From Dendrobium chrysotoxum (taxonomy: Eukaryota > Streptophyta > Magnoliopsida > Asparagales > Orchidaceae), in contig CM034313.1 in the NCBI GenBank assembly GCA_019925795.1, forward strand, positions 91,605,663 to 91,669,662: a stretch of DNA of 64,000 nt, in the 5' to 3' direction. Shown piece after piece: positions 12,247-23,345 of the stretch (the stretch's first letter is position 1; every line of letters begins with the position of its first letter). Position numbers and translations under genes: made by a program. The notes under the pieces are model-generated. The model worked only from the letters and a program-made list of their open reading frames with translations. It was not told the origin of the DNA and did not search any database.

Positions 12247-13250
12247 ATGGGGAGGTACATGAGGAAGTGTAGAAGGATAGCGGAGGTTACGGTGATGGAG
12301 GTGACACAGGTGGTGGGCGTGAGGACCAGGGCGAGGACGCTGGCGCTGGCTGCGGCAGCGACAGTGCCGGAAGAGGCGGCGATCGGGGGAGTGAGTCCGA
12401 AGAGGAGGAAGGCGACGGAGGAGACGACGGAGGCTAGATCGGGGGCGGGGGAGCTGGAGATGGCGTACTTGCAGCTGAGGAATAGGAGTCTTGTGATGAC
12501 GAAGCGGCTTTCTAAATCTGCGCGGAATTCCGATGCGAAGCGACGGGGAAGCGCGGAGAGGGGCCGGATCTCGCGGTGTTCGAGCATCGCGTCATGTGAG
12601 GGGGTGGAGGAGGATGATGCCTTCCGGTATACGTCTTCTGGTGGTCAGAAGGTGGACTGAGACAGTAATTTAGTCGTTTTTAATGTAATGATGGTTTCGT
12701 GTCTGTGGTCTCACTCGAATTTCGAAATTCTTTTTCAGCCTCGAGGGGATCTAGGTAGCTCCGTTTGTTACTTCGAGTGTAACCGAGACAGGTTTCTGAA
12801 TTTTACTCTCTTTTCTGTTTCAAATGTTTTCTCCTTGCGGGATATATATCAATTCCGCGTTTAATTATCATCTCGATCTTTAACTAATTGGATGTCTTGT
12901 TTAATTATTTTTTTCTGGTAAATTCTTCTCCAGGTGTGAGATCACTCCGTCGAGTAATCAAGTAATATATTCTGGCGAGGTGGAGTCAACAGCGGAAAGA
13001 GAATCACGGATGCAATCTACGCCACAATTAAGGATGCCATCCGCCGCAGAGCTCGAAGAATTCTTTGCCGCCGTGGAAAAATCAGAAAAGCAGCAATTCG
13101 CTGCCAGGTAATCTCCCTCAACGGTACCCCCGATCCCCACTCCTTATTGTTCGCTGTGTAATATAGCTGGTGATTCGCAGGTACAATTTCGACGTCGACA
13201 ATGAAATTCCATTGGAGGGACGATACGAGTGGGTTCGAATAAATCAATGA
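12247..13250 (+). CDS. KRP: KRP/ICK-type cyclin-dependent kinase inhibitor (3 exons, 207 aa)
   Basis: Members of this family bind CDKA-cyclin D complexes in the nucleus and restrain the G1/S transition and endoreduplication. The start reads MGRYMRKCRR, the conserved family N terminus. Next come VRTRARTLAL (about residue 20) and YLQLRNRSL (about 75), two further conserved blocks. The C-terminal inhibitory domain is at about 161-207 (AAELEEFFAAVEKSEKQQF then YNFDVDNEIPLEGRYEWV). Exons are 12247-12626, 12934-13107 and 13181-13250. The donors are GTATAC and GTAATC, the acceptors CTCCAG and TCGCAG, and phases match at both joints, giving 208 codons with TGA at 13248. A (GA)n run lies in the 5' leader at 12218-12237. 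The plus-strand frame running on to 12660 reads through the first donor and is not the product. Length and domain order are normal, so I expect an active gene. Confidence 0.95.
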
Positions 13251-14576
13251 ACACAAGTTAATCCAGTGAGGAGCGGGAGATCAAAATCGGAGTTGAATTA
13301 GAAGACAAATTAACTCAATTATATAATTCGCCCTTTTTTTTTCTTTCCCGACTTTGTTTCTATTTTAATGGGAATTTAATGTACAGTAGCGAAGTAGCCA
13401 ACGCCTTATAACTCTTTGTTTTTTTTTTCCTTCTGTTTTCTTCTTTTCCCTCAAGAATCCAACTCACTCGATGTCTCTTTCTTCTCTTCTTAACTCTGTG
13501 TACGATATTATATCCGCAGAAGCTTCTGAACTCAGAACCTCCATTCTTCTGCTAAGGTTGTCCGTCAGTGCGATTGAAGGAGGGAAGAGACAGTGTGCTG
13601 GAACATTTTAACAAAAATGTCTCGCCCTAATCCACCCACTCCCATTTTCCACTGCTTCACCCCTTCTTCGCGCATAAAGCTGTCTCCTGTTTTCGTAGCT
13701 TCATCTCCGCAGGATATTCTCATCGGACGGCAACGATTATTCATTTTTACCATGGTAACGTAGGTCGCGCCGGTGAGCTCACCGCGAAGCGGCCTGGAAG
13801 GTGAGGAGGCGGGCTCGCACGTGGAAGGTGAGGGCGGTCCCCTCATTTTTTTCAATTCGAATTTATATTATTTTTTTGTACATCTTTATAAAAAGGAAAA
13901 AAGGTGGGGGCGGAGAAGAAAGAGGATATACTTTTGTGCTCCCTCACTTTCTGCCAAGTGCCAGTTTTTACGCGAGTCTTTTCTCTCTCTCTCTCTCTCT
14001 AAGCTGAACAGAGTGAGTAGCGCTCACTCCCACGCGCTGGAAGGAGTGAGCGTTTTATGATTGGGTACTCTGTCTTCCCCTTTTGCATTCTGCTTCTCCA
14101 ACAAATTTTAATTACACAATTCGCTTAGGGCCTTACAGATTTTCATTAAGCTGTGCTGTAATAGCAAATTAGTTTTTGCTGTTCTGTGTTGCTGAAATCA
14201 AAGTAAACCCTAACTGCATTATTTGCATTGATGGACCCATTCCCTAAGCCCCTATTTTTGTATGTATCTTTGTTTATACTGTTTCATAACTAGCAACTCC
14301 TATTGCTTTAGTTTTGAATTTCAGGATTTGTTTGCTATAGTTTGCTCTTTTATTTTATATATATTATGAATTTAAATATGCAAAGTTAATAGAAATGAGA
14401 TTTAAATTCGAATTTTCATGATAACTTCAAATTTTATTATTTGATTAAATTAATTTCATTCTACTGATTACTATGATTTGATGTGTTGATTTTGATAATT
14501 GGAGGTGAGAGGTAATTGTCTCTAAAATTTTGAGGCTACTTATAATTTGGATGAAAATTTTATTGAGAGAAATGTC
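13251..14576. other. KRP 3' region and intergenic DNA
   Basis: It starts with the likely KRP 3' UTR (to roughly 13400). A TC repeat lies at 13984-14000. Short open frames at 13565-14060 have no recognisable domain and overlap on both strands, so none is called. An ATG-led stretch at 13471 ends at a stop soon after. Confidence 0.4.
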
Positions 14577-14579
14577 TAA

Positions 14580-14680
14580 GTTTTTATTTGGGATAACTTT
14601 CTTACTACTTTTTAAAATAGCTTTTTAAAAAAAAAATTTGTACTAAAAAGCTGCTTTAAAAAGCAGTCCCAAATGAAGCC
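14580..14680. mobile_element. Tourist-like hairpin MITE, 101 bp
   Basis: TAA copies at 14577-14579 and 14681-14683 flank GTTTTTATTTGGGATAACTT and the inverted AGCAGTCCCAAATGAAGCC. Same family as 8038-8150. Confidence 0.75.
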
Positions 14681-14683
14681 TAA

Positions 14684-15314
14684 ATAACATAAAATTTTTT
14701 GTACTATTATATTAGATGAATTTCTTTTTTCAACTTATTATATTATAAAATTATGTCAAATCTTAAGCTTTGTTTTGTTTGATGTGTCAAAATCATATTT
14801 CTCATCAGCATTATTTCTAATTTATTCGAGGGTTACGAAACATTTGAGCTAGAGCCACTTTGATCCTACCACACGATCGGGGCAAATAGTCTTTTGATTT
14901 GCTCTCAAGTGGGCCATCATTATCAATGGATTAGTTAGATCTCACCTCATTTGAGTTATATATTTGACTCATTTATTTTAATTTGAGTAAACAAATCATT
15001 TTGATTTCAATAATAAGTGCATACCTACTTAGATTTGATCTTTATTTGATTTGATTCTTTTCATGCCTAGTTCAATTCACAATCAATTTGGATTTAACAT
15101 AACTTTTTAAAAATCCATTCTTTATTTCTAAAAGAGCTTGAGCTAAAGATTGATCTAATTTTAAAATCTTCTCAATATTTGAATTAAAGTCAGTCTTAAA
15201 TAGTGCTAGTGTGATACCAATTCCTCATTAGAGTTTTAATTGTTCATTAATTTTGCGAACATTTTTGTTGTTAATAAATATCTATATTATTAAAAACATG
15301 TGAGAGTAGTACAC
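14684..15314. other. AT-rich intergenic stretch
   Basis: Nothing recognised: no open frame of note, no RNA gene and no repeat boundary. Confidence 0.4.
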
Positions 15315-15317
15315 TTA

Positions 15318-15447
15318 GGCTTCATTTGGGACAGCTTCGTTGGTGCTTTCTAAAGCAGTTTTCTAGTACGAAAATTTTGAGTTAAAAAAATTTTTGTACT
15401 AGAAAGATGCTATAGAAAATACTAAAGAAGTTTTCCCAAATGAAGCC
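15318..15447. mobile_element. Tourist-like hairpin MITE, 130 bp
   Basis: TTA copies at 15315-15317 and 15448-15450 flank GGCTTCATTTGGGACAGCTT and its inverted partner TTCCCAAATGAAGCC. This is the clearest member of the family and shows the consensus end GGCTTCATTTGGGA. Confidence 0.8.
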
Positions 15448-15450
15448 TTA

Positions 15451-16072
15451 ATCTCATATAGAATGGTTAAAACACATGTTGGTATATAAATACCAACTAA
15501 TTGGCCTAGTGAGAAATCTTCTTGAGAGCATATCTCAATTAAAATTATTGAGCTAATTGTTGGCTAAAATTTGTATTTTGCTTAGTAATATATTCAATAT
15601 CTGTTACTATTGGTATTGCAAGATGGTAGGATTTGATATTTAAATCTTAAATAAAATGCAAACAATATTGAACTATATCATAAATAAAATATTTACTTTA
15701 GCTAGTATTTTGCTAAGGAATTTTTTAAGCCAAACTCAATGAATTTTTTTTTCTCTCATAAGCTTAAATTTTTTATTTAAAAATCAAATTGAATACTAGT
15801 ATATTTGATATAAATGAGATTCACCTACACATTTCATAGAACACCATCATGTCCCCCGATTTAGAGAAATAATTGATCCTAACTTAAGCTTCATTTGGGA
15901 CAGCTTTACATCTATGTAAAATTATTACAGAAAAAATAATTTTTTAAAATTATTGTAGAAAGTTATTTTCTAGCATAACAAATATGATTTCCAATAAATG
16001 TTTAAAGCATTTTACTGACAGTAGTAATAAATGAACTAAAACATAATATTTACTTAGAAATACCTTTACTTG
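15451..16072. other. Intergenic with a half MITE
   Basis: No gene. At about 15888-15970 one arm of the Tourist-like family is present (GCTTCATTTGGGACAGCTTT) without its partner arm. Confidence 0.4.
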
Positions 16073-16084
16073 AACTTTCAGATA

Positions 16085-16302
16085 CCCACCGAAGCTTAGG
16101 GTGGTTGGTGGGAGAGCACGATTGGGAACCCCCCATCCTGGGTTCGAATCCACCCCACTACGGCCGCGCCTCTTAGGTGGGGACCAATAAAGTGTTGGCC
16201 CGGGGATTTCTGGTGTGGGTGCCACCGCTAGGTCGATTAGTGGACATCGCCAAGCGCCTCACAAGCTGAGGTGGCAGCGGGCCCCATTCCAAAAAAAAAA
16301 AA
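16085..16302 (+). mobile_element. tRNA-derived SINE with target duplications
   Basis: A pol III B box GGTTCGAATCC lies at 16141-16151, with an A-box-like GTGGTTGGTGGGAGAGCA about 45 bases upstream, as in a tRNA-derived head. The body runs to a 13-14 base A tail ending at 16302. Twelve-base direct repeats AACTTTCAGATA (16073-16084) and AACTTTCGGATA (16303-16314, one mismatch) flank it. The almost intact duplication suggests a fairly recent insertion. Confidence 0.85.
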
Positions 16303-16314
16303 AACTTTCGGATA

Positions 16315-16834
16315 TACATATAATATATCTATATATATATATATATATAATATATATATTAAAGGAGCACAGAAGAGGAATGCTGATGGGAGGCATTGGT
16401 GGATGGAGTTTGGCCTTTTCTTTCGCCATGGTGTCTGCAATCTTAACGCACAAGCTTGGATTTAATTTGCTCCTTTTGTCGTCTTCTCCATGTCTATTGA
16501 TCGATCATTCGAAACTTAATTGGCAGTAAAAATGATAATAATAATAGAATAGAATAGAAAGAAAACAGTAAATAGAGGCACAGAACAGTATTGTTCATTA
16601 GAAAAAAAAGACAAGAAGACGGGTACAGTTCAATCCGTTCCTTCCACTGTGAAGCATTTGCTACAGAAAATACCACTTTTAATTAATGCTCGGTAAAAAC
16701 AAAAACGTGAATGAGAAAAAAAAAAAATCTCAGTCAACTGACATTTTTGAATTTATTCTCTAATTGTCAACAACACTAAAAATAATTAGGAAAATATAAT
16801 AAATCAGAATATCTACAAATATGCAGCTCATCTT
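16315..16834. other. Intergenic with AT microsatellite
   Basis: An (AT)n run lies at about 16325-16358. The open frames over it are low-complexity. No gene is supported. Confidence 0.4.
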
Positions 16835-16960
16835 GATCTATTAAATGGGAGCTTTAGCAACCAACTAAAAAGTTTTAATTTCGAGTCTTACGTATGTGTT
16901 GTATGTGTGAGTTTATCTTCATTGACCTAAATATCACCCACCCACAAAAAATCTACAAAT
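16835..16960 (+). repeat. SINE-like copy related to 1338-1727
   Basis: It carries GGGAGCTTTAGCAACCAACT, then TTTCGAGTCTTACGTATGTG and an ATATCACCCACCC tail zone matching the copy at 1610-1727. The B-box region is degenerate, so the copy is old. Confidence 0.4.
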
Positions 16961-17639
16961 AAGAATTCATTATACAAATAATTTCAATAACTCTTCACAA
17001 ACTCATGATGTGGCTATAAAAAGCATAGAATTTGCCAATAAAAAAGTGCCAATGCAGGAATGGATGAGATTCTTTTCTCTAACAAAGTCATTTCTTTGTC
17101 ATCGCTAGTAATGTTGACGTCTCCATCGCAAACAAGAAGAACACCAACAAAATTGTTGCTTGCCATCACCATTAATATTGACGTCCACCATTACCAATAA
17201 GAAAGATGCATTGTCTATTTTTCGAAATGATAATAATTTATCACTCTATCTATATCTTTATATATGTATATGCAATTTCATTACATGTACATCAAATGTA
17301 CATTTCTATGATTTAATATAATAATAATAATAATAATAATATGATTAATATGTAAAAGTAGTGTATACAACAACATTATTATATTACAAAACTATATTTT
17401 TATTTATGAAAAAAAATTGAAGTATAATTAAAAGAAATATAGACATACTATTGTCTTCTTGTTATCATTTTTCAAGGCAGGTCGGTTATAGGAGTACATG
17501 AACTAATTTAAGTAAAAACAACATGGAAAAATGATAGCAGGTAAGATTTTTTTCCTTGATGGTGCAAAAACAACACAATGAAAGATTAACCAGATCTTAA
17601 CAACTAAAGAAGATCATCTCCATTAATATAGAAAAACAC
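16961..17639. other. AT-rich intergenic stretch
   Basis: A (TAA)n microsatellite lies near 17318-17340. Nothing else is recognised. Confidence 0.4.
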
Positions 17640-18323
17640 AAGCAGACCCTTATGAGATAGACGACCTTGTCTAGAGAACGAATCCAGCTAAAGCTTCATG
17701 TGAAATGGCAGTTGAAAATGATGAAATAACTTATGAAAGTCCTCGTAAGATAACCGCCGCTATCTGACCTTTTGCTACCTGATCGTTGCCAACAGAACTT
17801 CACCACTAAACTATCGTTGTTGAACCATCGTCGTCCGATTGCCACTGTCGAACCTTCACTGCCCGACGTTTGCCAACCAATGCAATTGAATTATCGACGT
17901 CCAACCGTTGCCGTCAGACCTACACGGCTCGATTGCTGTTGTACCTTAGTAGTCTAAGGTTGCCATCTGACCTTCCTCGCCGGCTGCCATCGTCAAATCA
18001 ATACCGCCTAAACAACATCAGCAAACCAGTTGTCACTCAACCCTAAATGTCTGAATGGGCTCTGCTATATCTTCTACCAACTCTCCAGACTCCTATAATC
18101 TTTGTCATCTCTAGGTTAATAAACAGGAAAATCTTTATAACACTTACATGCTGGAATCATTTCAGCTAGGCAAGGCCCATGATATTTCTCTTTTTATAGA
18201 TTTTTCATGTAAAAACTCTTAATATTATTTGTGCTCTTTCATTAATCTATTTGTATGCTGGATCTTTGTACAAAATTAGGATGCAAAACTCTCTCGTTCT
18301 ACTCCACGAATTTCTAGCCCACA
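17640..18323 (+). repeat. Degenerate LTR of the GCAACA-ended family
   Basis: The order of blocks matches the right arms of the composites: GC-richer units of the CGTCGTCCGATTGCC kind, then GGCAAGGCCCATGATATTTCTC, TTTTCATGTAAAAACTC, GCTGGATCTTTGTACAAAATTAGGATGC and CTCCACGAATTTCTAGCCCACA. It is much more decayed than the copies at 36165-42047. The left end and a target duplication were not found. Confidence 0.5.
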
Positions 18324-19243
18324 ATGAATATATAGTCCCCTCAAAGGAAAAATTGACTCCTAAGTTTAATCCTGAGGTCTGAAGGAAGCTAGGGTCCTCA
18401 ATTTTTTTCTAATTCTTTTAGGTTACACTCTTTTAAAGCCATCATTGGCGCCACACTCCAAAACCATATTATCTAGGGTAAGAGAGACCACCCCACCGAG
18501 AATGACCCAATTAGAAACATAAGAAAAAGGAAGAGCTACCCGTGCTACTACGGTATCACTTCTCTTCTTAGAAATATTCAAAGATACAACAGATATCTTA
18601 CACTTAGGAACCACAAAAAGAGATTCTGGATTCAACTTGAAACAGATAGTGATTTAGCTCCTACAACAACTAATTCAGTTGTATTAACAATTGAGCCAAC
18701 ACCTACATCATGGAAAGGGACAAATGGCAGGAATACGATCTTCATTGGGCAAAACATGTTTACCGTTAGAGGAGGATACATTGATAGTTTCCGAAGAAGA
18801 AGCATGAGAAAAATCTGAAGTAGGAATCAATAGAGTGGAGTTCTTCAAAGCACAATTAATATGTTTCCCACCTTGTGGGTAATTAGTCTCAACAATCTCA
18901 ATGGTTTCATCCATTGATAGATGAGGAGAAGGGGGGAGATTTCCATTAGCATCATCAGAGTCTTTAATCTGAATTTGAGTAGTTTCCATCAAAGCAGAGC
19001 TCATTTGGAGAGTTATCGTCGTTTTTACTGGTATTATTTAAAACCGGCATTTACACTATAAAATAGAACTATTTCCAAAAAGTAAGAGAAAGACAGTTTT
19101 TCTTCCAGAACTTGATCAGGCATAGAGAATTACTTTTCCTTACCTTAATTATCAACTTCAGTAACCAAGATTCAGTTCACGGAGAATATATGAATTGAAT
19201 TATTGGCAAAGAGTACTGGTGAAGGAAGCACACTTGATATATA
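18324..19243. other. Unassigned stretch with two minus-strand open frames
   Basis: Minus-strand frames at 18423-18635 (70 aa) and 18708-19004 (98 aa) contain no domain I recognise. The second is rich in serine, asparagine and acidic residues. They could be pieces of a decayed mobile-element protein. The run NEDRI in the second frame resembles a guanylate kinase block but is in the wrong place relative to the pseudogene upstream of it, so I give it no weight. Confidence 0.25.
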
Positions 19244-20091
19244 ACTTCCCAGAATCAGAAACTGCTTCAGTTGCATCTACACTTGTTCCATACCGGTTTC
19301 CATGAACCAAAGCAGATTCGATGAACTTACCACTTGTATATGTTCCTCCATGTTATTCACTTCGTTGAAGTGGCAAGGAAACACATTCACCTCCTTTTTC
19401 CCTTGGAGCTCAGGTTGTGGCCTACAGAAACCCAACGGTAGAAGGAAATTCTGTTGTTAGCTTGCTATTTAGGTGTCGTTGCCAACTGAAGAGGAATAAA
19501 ACCTTTGGAATATATTAGTCGAAATATAACTACATTTTCTTCTTAAAAGGAAATCTCCGGATAAGAAATAAATCATAGGCATGTAAATATTTGAATTCAT
19601 TGGGTAATAATCATGCAAAAATACCTGTAATTATTTTCCAGATTATAATCAAAAGCTTGGTTAAAATGAAAGAAAATAGTAAAAATATTATGCATGTTAA
19701 TAAGATTAAGTCAGCAGCTAAGAATAAATTTTGAATGAGACCAATTGATATTTGTCATTATGTAAACAAACGATTATCAGAAATAAAGCATCTGCAGAAT
19801 ATATGATGCATATTCCAGATAAGGCTCTTTTTTAAAAAAATGATGTTGGCAATCCATCAGGATTAAGCTGCTTTTGATTAAAAATGTTCCCTGAAATAAA
19901 CCGTGCAGCAAAATATATCACTTGCAAATATAAATGTTATACGTGAAGAAGTTAGAAAAAGAAAAAAATCTCAGGGAACCATATGTGGAAGATTCTTTAG
20001 AAGTATCAATATCCACTTAGTACCTAGAAGAATCAGCAAATGTCCTTTGCTTCCAACAGGTTTTGTGCCAAATACATCAGGGTCAAATATG
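19244..20091 (-). pseudogene. Plant guanylate kinase pseudogene fragment
   Basis: On the minus strand, 20091-19998 reads IFDPDVFGTKPVGSKGHLLI, resembling the Kelch-like N-terminal region that precedes the kinase domain in the plant cytosolic type. Further on, 19436-19244 reads, with breaks, blocks matching the kinase domain: a remnant of the HTTR-P-R motif, then HFNEVNNMEEHIQ, then GKFIESALVHGNRYGTSVDA and EAVSDSGK. Stops and at least one frame change interrupt it (for example between EEHIQ and GKF), and I found no ATP-binding P-loop between the two blocks. Guanylate kinase converts GMP to GDP, but this copy cannot encode it. A related copy of the first block lies at about 23160-23300. The assignment rests on recognised motif order, not a search. 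Confidence 0.6.
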
Positions 20092-21465
20092 CTAACTACT
20101 GTAATTTAAATAACAGAAATTCATATGCAAAAAACAAAGTAAAAAAAAAAAAAGCAAGGTGGGAATCATAATTCACACCATGTACTTGTTTGCTTATCAA
20201 AAATTTTAACGTTAATTGTCAAATTAGAAATGCCTTCAGATCCACTAACTGCATACTGAGCATGTAGCATTCATCAGATTTAGCAGATGCCTTATTTTAG
20301 CAAAATTATAACATAAATAAACAACATAAATTACATAATGCAAATGCCTAATGTTTTATCACTAATGATTGTTATGATCTCATACTCCAAGGAATCCAAG
20401 TTATACACTACAGGTGAAATTTTCGTAGCTTCACAAAGGAGAATTCAGAAACTTCTACCCCCTGACAAGTTGAACAAACAAACCCTCAAGTAACAATATT
20501 AGCAAACATACCATATTTCAATAAGTTGAACAAGAAATATCAACAACCAATTTCCAGTGGGGTTAACTTATCATGTGAGGCTCTTATTTTTACAGTTCAA
20601 CCAGCTCTCTAATAAAAATAACACATAAAAAAGTAAATTACAGGCTAATAAAAAAGAAAAGGCATCACAAATTCAAGCAGAAATGTATTATTTCATCACA
20701 ATTTGAGTCCTCCAGAAGCAATGAACAATAAAATAAAATTTAAAAAAACAATAAAATTTTTTAACACATAATAAAAGCATAAATAAAAAAATAGATAATA
20801 TTTTTCGCTTAAATAGAGGTGTACGTTAAAAGCAAATGAATGTTTTTCTGCAACATCAATTAGAACTTTTAACAACAGTATCATTAAGTCAGTCAGTCAG
20901 TGCCATCATATTTAGATTGAAGGAACATGAACTGTAGTTACGGTAACCTAGTCAAACCAGACAAGTCACTTGTTCGTCTCAAGTAATTAGATATAGTCAA
21001 AATCAACCAGACAAAATATGGTTTTCCGAACAATCATAAAGATAATTTTGACAAGTTATATTATAGCAGTTTAAAAGCCAAACCAATAGTCTAGCATTTA
21101 TTAGCTATTTCTTTATCATGAAAACAAAAATTCAATGCAAAACGAAGATCAAGTTATAATCCTAAATTCTATTCAATTTCCTAATTCCTCATTCTAATAA
21201 AAGGTAAGCAAGTTGTAGAACACCAAAAAAAAATTAGAATAATATCATCATACACTACTGGTTTAGGACTAAGCAAAACTGACATATCCTTAAGCAGGGC
21301 GAAATATCAAATATCCTTATAGTAAGAAGATTTGGCATTTTTTCCTTGAAAATGGCAATTGAGGAATTGCTAAAGCCGATGAAAATATTTGTTTTTCATT
21401 TACTTCACAAAAAATGAGCGATGATTACAAATGAGAGTGTTAAACTTATACCCCAAAGTCAGCAA
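20092..21465. other. AT-rich, possible introns of a decayed gene
   Basis: Lies between the guanylate kinase remnant and the exon-like blocks at 21466-21900. No open frame or repeat boundary stands out. About 19790-20150 is a diverged duplicate of about 22965-23345 (shared CATATGCAAAAAACAAAG and GATGCA(T/C)ATTCCAGAT). Confidence 0.35.
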
Positions 21466-21900
21466 CCTAGAGCTGCGCGAATTATTTCTTTAGACACTTT
21501 ATTCTTCTCCATCTTTAGCACCTTCATACATCAATCAAGCTTTATATTAGCCGTAGATAATAGCATTTTCTAATGATTAAAATGTTGACAGCCAAGAAGA
21601 AGAATTAACTGAAAGAAAATTCAATATGATAACATTTACCCGCTTAAATGACCCAGCTTCTAAAGCTCTCATTGCCTTCAGTGATCCGTTGAATCTATCA
21701 TTCATGATGGCTGAAGCATCCTCAACGATTTTCGTTTGTTATTCTCTTGAATTATTGAATGACATGAAGATTTAACATTTTTTTGAATATCTGAGCAAGA
21801 AATTCTTAAAATAAAATCATACAAATAAAATGCTTAGATTGAGCAGAGACAAACCTTTTTCTTTGTACATCTTGCCGCTGGTGTTGTGATCCTCTGTAAG
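21466..21900 (-). other. Exon-like blocks of an unidentified gene
   Basis: On the minus strand, about 21722-21645 reads VEDASAIMNDRFNGSLKAMR followed by ALEAGSFKR and a good donor (CGG|GTAAATG). A small upstream block at about 21894-21850 (RITTPAARCTKKK) is bounded by CTTACAG and AAG|GTTTGT. A downstream block at about 21525-21466 reads VLKMEKNKVSKEIIRAALGC and a stop, in phase with the previous one. They look like real coding sequence, but I cannot name the family. They may belong to the gene that the guanylate kinase remnant comes from, or to another. Confidence 0.3.
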
Positions 21901-21981
21901 TTACTAAGAAATCAGATTATGCAAACCATCCACAATTCCTAATAATAATAAAAGTTCTTGGGTCGGAAAGAAAACAATATA

Positions 21982-22871
21982 CAATAACAACAAGCTTTTA
22001 TCCCACTATATGGGGTCGGCTACATCCTACATGAATCATTTTTCTCCGTTGTGTCCTGTTAAGAGTCAAATTCTCCTTTAAATCTAATGAAAAGAAGATC
22101 ATTTCTAATATTTTATAACCAACTCTTTTTAGGTTTATCTTTACATTTCTTAACATAAACAAAATCTAATACATCTACTCTCCCAATTGGGTCATCAGAA
22201 GGCTGACATTTTATGTGTCCAAACCATCTAAGCAGAATCTCTCTAATCTTATCTACCACTGGAGCTACTTCAATCTTTTCACATATATACTCATTTCGCA
22301 TTTTGTCTCTAAGAGTGAAGTCACTCATCCACCTGAGCATCCTCATCTTTGCAACACTTAATTAAGCTTATCTTTTAACGGCTAACATTCTGCGCCATAA
22401 AGCATTGCATGTCTCTCCACCATCTTATAGAATTTCCCTTAAGTTTGAGGGGTACTTTTCTATCACACAACAGGCCCAATGTATTCCTCCACTTCAACCA
22501 TCCAACTTGAATTATAATAATAATATCCCCATCTATTTCATCATTACTTTGAACAATAGACCTGAGATATCTAAAACGTGTACCATTATTAATGACTTGA
22601 TCGCCCAAAGTCACAATCCTCCCACTAGATCTATTAATGCTAAAATTAGACTCCATTTATTTGATTTTAGATCTACTCAAATGAAAACCTTTAGACTCTA
22701 TGATTGACCTCCATAATTCAAGTTTTTCTTCAATTCCCTCTCAAGTCTTATCAACAAGAAGAATATTATCAACAAAAAGCATGCATCAGAGTACATCCTC
22801 TTGCAAATGTCTAGTAAGAACATCCATGACTAAAGCAAAAAGATATGGACTTAAAGCTTATCCTTCAAAAG
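21982..22871 (-). mobile_element. RTE-type LINE, 5'-truncated copy a
   Basis: The 3' tail of simple CAA/TTG-type repeats is at 21982-21992 (minus strand), and the body matches the C-terminal part of the RTE reverse transcriptase protein seen at 50579-51967: blocks like AEMRMLRWMSDFTLRD, RWFGHIK and GDQVIN. Frames are broken in several places. Ten-base direct repeats AAACAATATA lie at 21972-21981 and 22872-22881 as target duplication. Only about 0.9 kb of the element is present. Confidence 0.85.
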
Positions 22872-22964
22872 AAACAATATATTATTAGAAAAATTATTCT
22901 CTCTTTTGAATGACTAACTAATATTTTTCATTTTGTAAACTCAAAAGAGAATAAAAAACAAGGC

Positions 22965-23345
22965 ATCTCCAAAATATATGATGCACATTCCAGATTACTT
23001 ATGTTGACTTAACAAAAAATGAAGTTAGAAATTACTCAGGGTTATGTAGCTTTTAATAAAAAATATTCCATAAAACAAGTCATGTAGCACGAAAACTTAT
23101 CAAAGAAAGCATCACTTTGTATATATACAAATTAGATGTGAAAAAGTGAATAGAAAGAAATCATAGGAATTGGATGTTATTTTCTACGAAAGATTCCCTT
23201 AGAAATATCAATATCTTCTTATTATAAAGAAGAATAATTGATCCTTTACTTGAAATTGATTTTGTGGCAAATACAAGAGGCTTCAACCTTCTAATTACTA
23301 TACTACAAATAATCAAATTCCATATGCAAAAAACAAAGTGGGAGA
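22965..23345 (-). repeat. Duplicated segment carrying a guanylate kinase-like block
   Basis: A diverged duplicate of about 19790-20150. On the minus strand it reads KPLVFATKSISSKGSIILL then NKKILIFL, lining up with the VFGTKPVGSKGH block at 20091-19998. Decayed in both copies. It shows that part of the guanylate kinase locus was duplicated locally before the LINE at 21982 went in or around that time. Confidence 0.45.
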